DNA of 64,000 nucleotides from Paraflavitalea soli (GTDB lineage Bacteria > Bacteroidota > Bacteroidia > Chitinophagales > Chitinophagaceae). A program made the position numbers and the translations under genes. Below the pieces are notes generated by a model. It ran no database searches and was not told where the DNA came from. It worked only from the letters and a program-made list of their open reading frames with translations. This document shows positions 60,197 to 64,000 of this stretch, piece after piece. Location: NCBI RefSeq assembly GCF_003555545.1, contig NZ_CP032157.1, positions 810,546-874,545 of the forward strand, read 5' to 3'. The stretch's first letter is position 1, and every line of letters starts with the position of its first letter.

Positions 60197-62578
60197 ATGC
60201 TTAAAAATCATTTCCTGCTTGTTTGGCGTAACCTGGTCAAGGATCGCCAGTTTGCCTTGCTCAATCTTCTAGGGTTGGCTTCGGGCCTTGCCTGTGCGTT
60301 GATGATCTGGTTGTGGGTGCAGGACGAAATGCAGATAGATAAGGTGCATGAAAAGGATAGCCAGCTGTACCAGGTCATGCAGAATGTACCGCACGATCAG
60401 GGGATAGAAACGGCTGAATATACGCAAGGACCTCTTGCCAATGCACTGGCCAGTGAAATACCGGAAATTCAATATGCCGCTACTGTTATTCCGGCTTCCT
60501 GGTTTTCGAGCAGGGGTATTGTTACAGCGGGAGAAGTGCGGTTAAAAGCCAGGGAGCAATTTGTAAGTAAGGATTATTTCAATATGTTTTCGTGCCGCTT
60601 TATAGAAGGCGACAAAAACAAATTAGCTGCTGATAAGCACTTCATCGCTATTTCTGATGAGCTGGCCATGAAGCTTTTCCATTCTACCACTCACATTGCA
60701 GGCAAAACCATTGAATGGGACCAAGGTGATTTTAATGGTTCCTATACAATTGCCGGTGTGTTTGAGAAAAATAGCGCACTTGTTTCGGATAAGTTTGACA
60801 TCCTGTTCAATTTTGACCTGTTTGTAGAGAAAAGAACTGGCATGCTAAGCTGGGATAACAACGATCCAAGAACTTACCTGCTGTTAAAAGAGGGTACCAA
60901 TATTGCCCGGTTCAATGACAAGATCAAAGACTTCATCAAAACAAAAGATGCAAAGTCCGGTCATTCCTTATTTGTAAGAAGGTACTCGGACAGATACCTC
61001 TATGGACAATACACCAATGGTATTCAGTCGGGCGGACGGATAGCCTACGTAAAACTATTCGGAGCTATTGCCATTTTTATCCTCCTCATCGCCTGCATCA
61101 ATTTCATGAATCTTTCAACCGCCCGGGCTTCCCGGAGAATAAAGGAAGTAGGCATTAAAAAAGTAGTAGGGGCCAGCAGAACAAATCTCATACTCCAATA
61201 CCTCGGCGAATCGGTTATGATGAGCTTTTTATCATTGTTGCTGGGCCTTGGGCTGATCCGTCTTTTACTGCCGGCTTTCAATGAACTTACGGGCAAAGAA
61301 CTGGTGCTGGCATTCCATGTTAATATTGTATTGACCTTTATTGGCATTGCTTTGCTTACGGGACTGATCGCAGGCTGTTACCCTGCCCTGTATATCTCGG
61401 GATTCAGGCCGGTAGCGGTACTAAAAGGAAAATTGAAAACCTCGGTGGGTGAATTGTGGGTGCGCAAGGGGATGGTCACTTTCCAGTTTGCACTTTCGGT
61501 GATGGCCATTGCCGGGGTGCTGGTGATTACCCGGCAGATCGGTTTGATCCAATCAAAAGACCTTGGTTACAGCAGGGATAATATCATTGATTTCAGCATT
61601 CCGATGGGTGATCCGGATTCTGCCAGTATGAGTAGGGTCAGTTCCTTTATCAATGAACTGAAAAACATTCCGGGAGTAGTCAATGTTGCCAGTTATTACC
61701 ACAACCTTACGGGCGATCATGGCAGCATAGGCGGTTTTCAATGGCCGGGAAAGGATCCGGGCAATAAGATAGACTTTGCCAACCTGGAAGTTGGTTATGG
61801 ATTCCTGGAAACGATGGGCATTCAAATTGTTGCCGGGCACAATTTTTCTACCAATGGGAATGCTGCCAACGAGATCATCTTCAATGAAAATGCGATCCGG
61901 AAAATGGGATTGAAGGATCCAATAGGAAAAACGGTCAGATTCTGGAACAGGGATCGTGTGATCGTTGGCATTGCAAAGGACTTCAATTTTGAGTCATTGT
62001 ATGAATCAGTGAAACCTTGTTTTTTTCAAATGTATCCGGCGATGCCCAATGTGATCGTAAAGATCAAAGCGGGTAGCGAAAAACAGACGATTGCACGGGT
62101 GCAGGACATCTATACGAGGTTCAATAAAGGATTGTCATTCGATTACCGGTTTTTGGATGAGGCCTACCAGGCTTTGTATGTGGCTGAGAACAGGGTAGCT
62201 ACACTATCAAAATATTTTGCAGGTCTCGCCATCCTGATCTCCTGTCTGGGTCTTTTTGGCCTGGCGGCCTTTACTGCCCAAAGAAGGCAAAAAGAGATCG
62301 GCATACGCAAGGTGGTGGGGGCCTCGGCCAGCGGTATTGTACTGATGTTGTCTAAGGATTATGTGAAACTCATAGGGGTGGCGGCGTTGATCGGCCTTCC
62401 ACTGATCGGGTGGGCGATGGAACAATGGCTGCAGGATTTTGCCTTCAGGATCCGCATCAGTGCGGATATTTTTCTGATAGCTGCCTTGTCGGTGTTGGTG
62501 ATCACCTTGTTGACGATTGGCTTTCAATCGGTCAAAGCGGCACTCGTCAACCCCGTGAAAAGTCTGCGGGCAGAATAA
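60197..62578 (+). CDS. FtsX/MacB-type ABC transporter permease 1
   Basis: 793 residues from the Met at 60197 (MLKNHFLLVWRNLVKDRQFA), preferred over the in-frame start at 60146. Two MacB-like modules: an N-terminal anchor helix (LNLLGLASGLACALMIWLWV) and periplasmic core, then three helices (around VKLFGAIAIFILLIACINFM, LILQYLGESVMMSFLSLLLG and VNIVLTFIGIALLTGLIAGC), a second anchor and core after ~430, and a final trio ending at VKAALVNPVKSLRAE. The RRIKEVGIKKVVGASRTNLI and RRQKEIGIRKVVGASASGIV segments are the cytoplasmic coupling loops. No ATPase gene is in this window; the partner must be elsewhere. A closely related permease gene follows 52 bp downstream. Confidence 0.93.
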   Translation: MLKNHFLLVWRNLVKDRQFALLNLLGLASGLACALMIWLWVQDEMQIDKVHEKDSQLYQVMQNVPHDQGIETAEYTQGPLANALASEIPEIQYAATVIPASWFSSRGIVTAGEVRLKAREQFVSKDYFNMFSCRFIEGDKNKLAADKHFIAISDELAMKLFHSTTHIAGKTIEWDQGDFNGSYTIAGVFEKNSALVSDKFDILFNFDLFVEKRTGMLSWDNNDPRTYLLLKEGTNIARFNDKIKDFIKTKDAKSGHSLFVRRYSDRYLYGQYTNGIQSGGRIAYVKLFGAIAIFILLIACINFMNLSTARASRRIKEVGIKKVVGASRTNLILQYLGESVMMSFLSLLLGLGLIRLLLPAFNELTGKELVLAFHVNIVLTFIGIALLTGLIAGCYPALYISGFRPVAVLKGKLKTSVGELWVRKGMVTFQFALSVMAIAGVLVITRQIGLIQSKDLGYSRDNIIDFSIPMGDPDSASMSRVSSFINELKNIPGVVNVASYYHNLTGDHGSIGGFQWPGKDPGNKIDFANLEVGYGFLETMGIQIVAGHNFSTNGNAANEIIFNENAIRKMGLKDPIGKTVRFWNRDRVIVGIAKDFNFESLYESVKPCFFQMYPAMPNVIVKIKAGSEKQTIARVQDIYTRFNKGLSFDYRFLDEAYQALYVAENRVATLSKYFAGLAILISCLGLFGLAAFTAQRRQKEIGIRKVVGASASGIVLMLSKDYVKLIGVAALIGLPLIGWAMEQWLQDFAFRIRISADIFLIAALSVLVITLLTIGFQSVKAALVNPVKSLRAE

Positions 62579-62630
62579 AGTGAAACATTATTTAAACTCA
62601 TTTGTCTTTTCAAACTAGTAATTCAAAATT

Positions 62631-64000
62631 ATGCTGGCACATTATCTCCGTATTGCCTTCAGGAACATGTCCAGGCAAAAGATGTATGCGGCTATCAAGA
62701 TTGGTGGCTTTGCCATCGGTATTGCTGCTTGTTTGTTGATCGGCTTACTGATCAGGAATGAATTAAGTTATGATACGCAATTTGAAAATGCGGCCAATAT
62801 CTATCGTGCAATAGGATTGTATACAGATCAGGGCAGACTGGAAAAAGCAGTGAGCTTTCCTGCGCCCTTTGCACAAGCTATGAAAAATGACTTTCCGGAA
62901 GTCGAAAAGGCTGCCAGGTTAATGCCTGCCAGCCTGTTTTATGGTGCGGGCAGTAACCAGTTGCGCAGGGATGATGAGCCCAACAATACTTACGAAGAAG
63001 GCTTTACTTATGCAGACCAGGAGCTGCTCGATATTTTTCAATTACCCATGGTCTACGGCGACAGGGCAAAGGCCCTGGCCGAACCCAATACGATGGTGAT
63101 CACCAAACGTAAGGCCGATAAATATTTCCCCGGACAAGATCCTGTAGGCAGGGTCATGTTCCTGAACAATAAGAAAAACCAGCCTTATAAGATCAGTGGC
63201 GTAATAGCAGATTGGCCGGCTACTTCTCACCTCCAATATGACTTTCTGCTTACACTGAAAGGAAAATCGCTGTGGGGCGGCGAACAAACGGACTGGAGGT
63301 CCAGTAATTATAGTACTTACCTGCAATTGAAACCCGGAACTGATATAAAGCAGTTTGAAAAAAAGGTGCTTACAACTGTTATTGAAAAATACTACCTGCC
63401 TTCACTCAGGGCATCCGGTCAGGCAGGGCCGGAGCAGGAAGTCAAGAAGTTTGGGTTACAGGTGCAACCCATCAGAGATATTCACTTAAAGTCATACGAT
63501 ATATTTGATTGGGAGCCTCGCGGGGATATCCGTTTTGTGTGGATGTATGCAGCGATTGCCTGTTTTATCCTCATCATAGCCTGCATCAACTTCTTAAATC
63601 TCTCTACGGCCAGAAGCGCCAACAGGGCCAAAGAAGTGGGTTTGCGTAAAGTGATCGGTTCGCAACGCAATAGCCTGATCCTGCAATTTCTTACAGAGTC
63701 GATCCTGTATAGTTGTTTTGCCTTTGTACTCGGCTTCGTATTGGCCTGGGTCAGCCTTCCTTTCTTTAATACAATGGCTGGTAAAACGTTGAATGTGCCC
63801 ATCGGCGAGTGGTGGATGATACCGCTGTTTATGGTTGCAGCGTTGTTCATTGGTCTGCTGGCCGGATTGTATCCTTCCTTTTATTTGTCGGCCTTTAAAC
63901 CCATCCAGGTATTAAAAGGGCAATTAAGCCGGGGAAGTAAAAATGCCGGTCTGCGCAGTACGCTGGTTGTATTTCAGTTTACGACTTCCATCATCCTGCT
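62631..64000 (+). CDS. FtsX/MacB-type ABC transporter permease 2 (C-terminus outside window)
   Basis: The ATG at 62631 opens a frame of at least 456 codons that runs off the right edge. It begins MLAHYLRIAFRNMSRQKMYA, then the anchor helix IKIGGFAIGIAACLLIGLLI, a MacB-type periplasmic domain (~45-280), and three helices (IACFILIIACINFLNLSTAR, then FLTESILYSCFAFVLGFVLA and MIPLFMVAALFIGLLAGLYP by pattern). The coupling loop SANRAKEVGLRKVIGSQRNS is present. It is a paralogue of permease 1 from the same operon, and probably has a second module beyond the edge, as in the neighbour. Confidence 0.9.
   Translation, partial: MLAHYLRIAFRNMSRQKMYAAIKIGGFAIGIAACLLIGLLIRNELSYDTQFENAANIYRAIGLYTDQGRLEKAVSFPAPFAQAMKNDFPEVEKAARLMPASLFYGAGSNQLRRDDEPNNTYEEGFTYADQELLDIFQLPMVYGDRAKALAEPNTMVITKRKADKYFPGQDPVGRVMFLNNKKNQPYKISGVIADWPATSHLQYDFLLTLKGKSLWGGEQTDWRSSNYSTYLQLKPGTDIKQFEKKVLTTVIEKYYLPSLRASGQAGPEQEVKKFGLQVQPIRDIHLKSYDIFDWEPRGDIRFVWMYAAIACFILIIACINFLNLSTARSANRAKEVGLRKVIGSQRNSLILQFLTESILYSCFAFVLGFVLAWVSLPFFNTMAGKTLNVPIGEWWMIPLFMVAALFIGLLAGLYPSFYLSAFKPIQVLKGQLSRGSKNAGLRSTLVVFQFTTSIIL

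Overview
The window is chromosomal DNA of a Bacteroidota bacterium, most likely from the Chitinophagaceae (order Chitinophagales). I infer this from lineage-typical genes (DUF1573, DUF4270, DUF4294 and GSCFA proteins, a long NusB, type B L31, a one-domain glycogen synthase, a CcmE/CcmF pair, an outer-membrane beta-barrel TonB receptor), from many TAnnTTTG -7 promoter boxes in front of genes, and from the near absence of Shine-Dalgarno sequences. The genus cannot be fixed from the sequence alone. Most of the window is ordinary core chromosome. I see no phage, insertion sequence, CRISPR array, rRNA or tRNA.

Layout. 1-2.0 kb: the start of a TetR regulator gene (it runs off the left edge) with its own operator, then aspartase. 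2.5-6.3 kb: a giant CheB-CheR-PAS-histidine kinase. 6.4-13.6 kb, all minus strand: cupin, maleylpyruvate-isomerase-like protein, an M14 carboxypeptidase and a degenerate M14 paralogue, then coaE, yajC, DUF1573 and nusB. 14-18.7 kb: groES-groEL, a secreted NTF2-like protein, a secreted protein of unknown function and Hsp20. 19-24.4 kb: bacilliredoxin, lgt, a TonB-dependent receptor and a small frameshifted lipoprotein gene. 24.4-29.3 kb: metallophosphoesterase, YajQ, L31, GlmU-like transferase, tpiA, hemerythrin. 29.6-31.7 kb: two tandem class I terpene synthases. 31.7-37.2 kb: arginase-family hydrolase, ccmE-ccmF, DUF4294. 37.3-42.7 kb: heptose-phosphate adenylyltransferase, flippase-like protein, panD and panC, glycogen synthase domain, DUF4270. 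42.8-45.4 kb: metK, a frameshifted NUDIX gene, rlmB. 45.4-53.8 kb: M20 amidohydrolase, HMG-CoA lyase, GSCFA, a sugar kinase beside a GH109 enzyme, argS. 54.3-64 kb: GtrA, AraC, YdeI, dnaK, a DUF1624 membrane protein and two FtsX/MacB-type permeases, the last cut by the window edge.

Most unusual features. (1) Two intergenic arrays of degenerate 11-bp tandem units, each ten units and 110 bp long, lie upstream of the TonB receptor (20969-21078) and of dnaK (56247-56356). They share an ACCTT core and a one-helical-turn period that cannot be coding. (2) The two adjacent terpene synthases carry metal-binding motifs, a candidate pyrophosphate sensor and a C-terminal RY pair. (3) The M14 paralogue has swapped its HxxE zinc motif to ExxH and lost the other catalytic residues, next to an intact sister. 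(4) A GH109 glycosidase is paired with a likely N-acetylhexosamine kinase. (5) At least three families of short imperfect-palindrome repeats sit between genes. (6) Two genes are broken by apparent one-base shifts.

All domain and motif calls are by eye. No alignment or database search was run.
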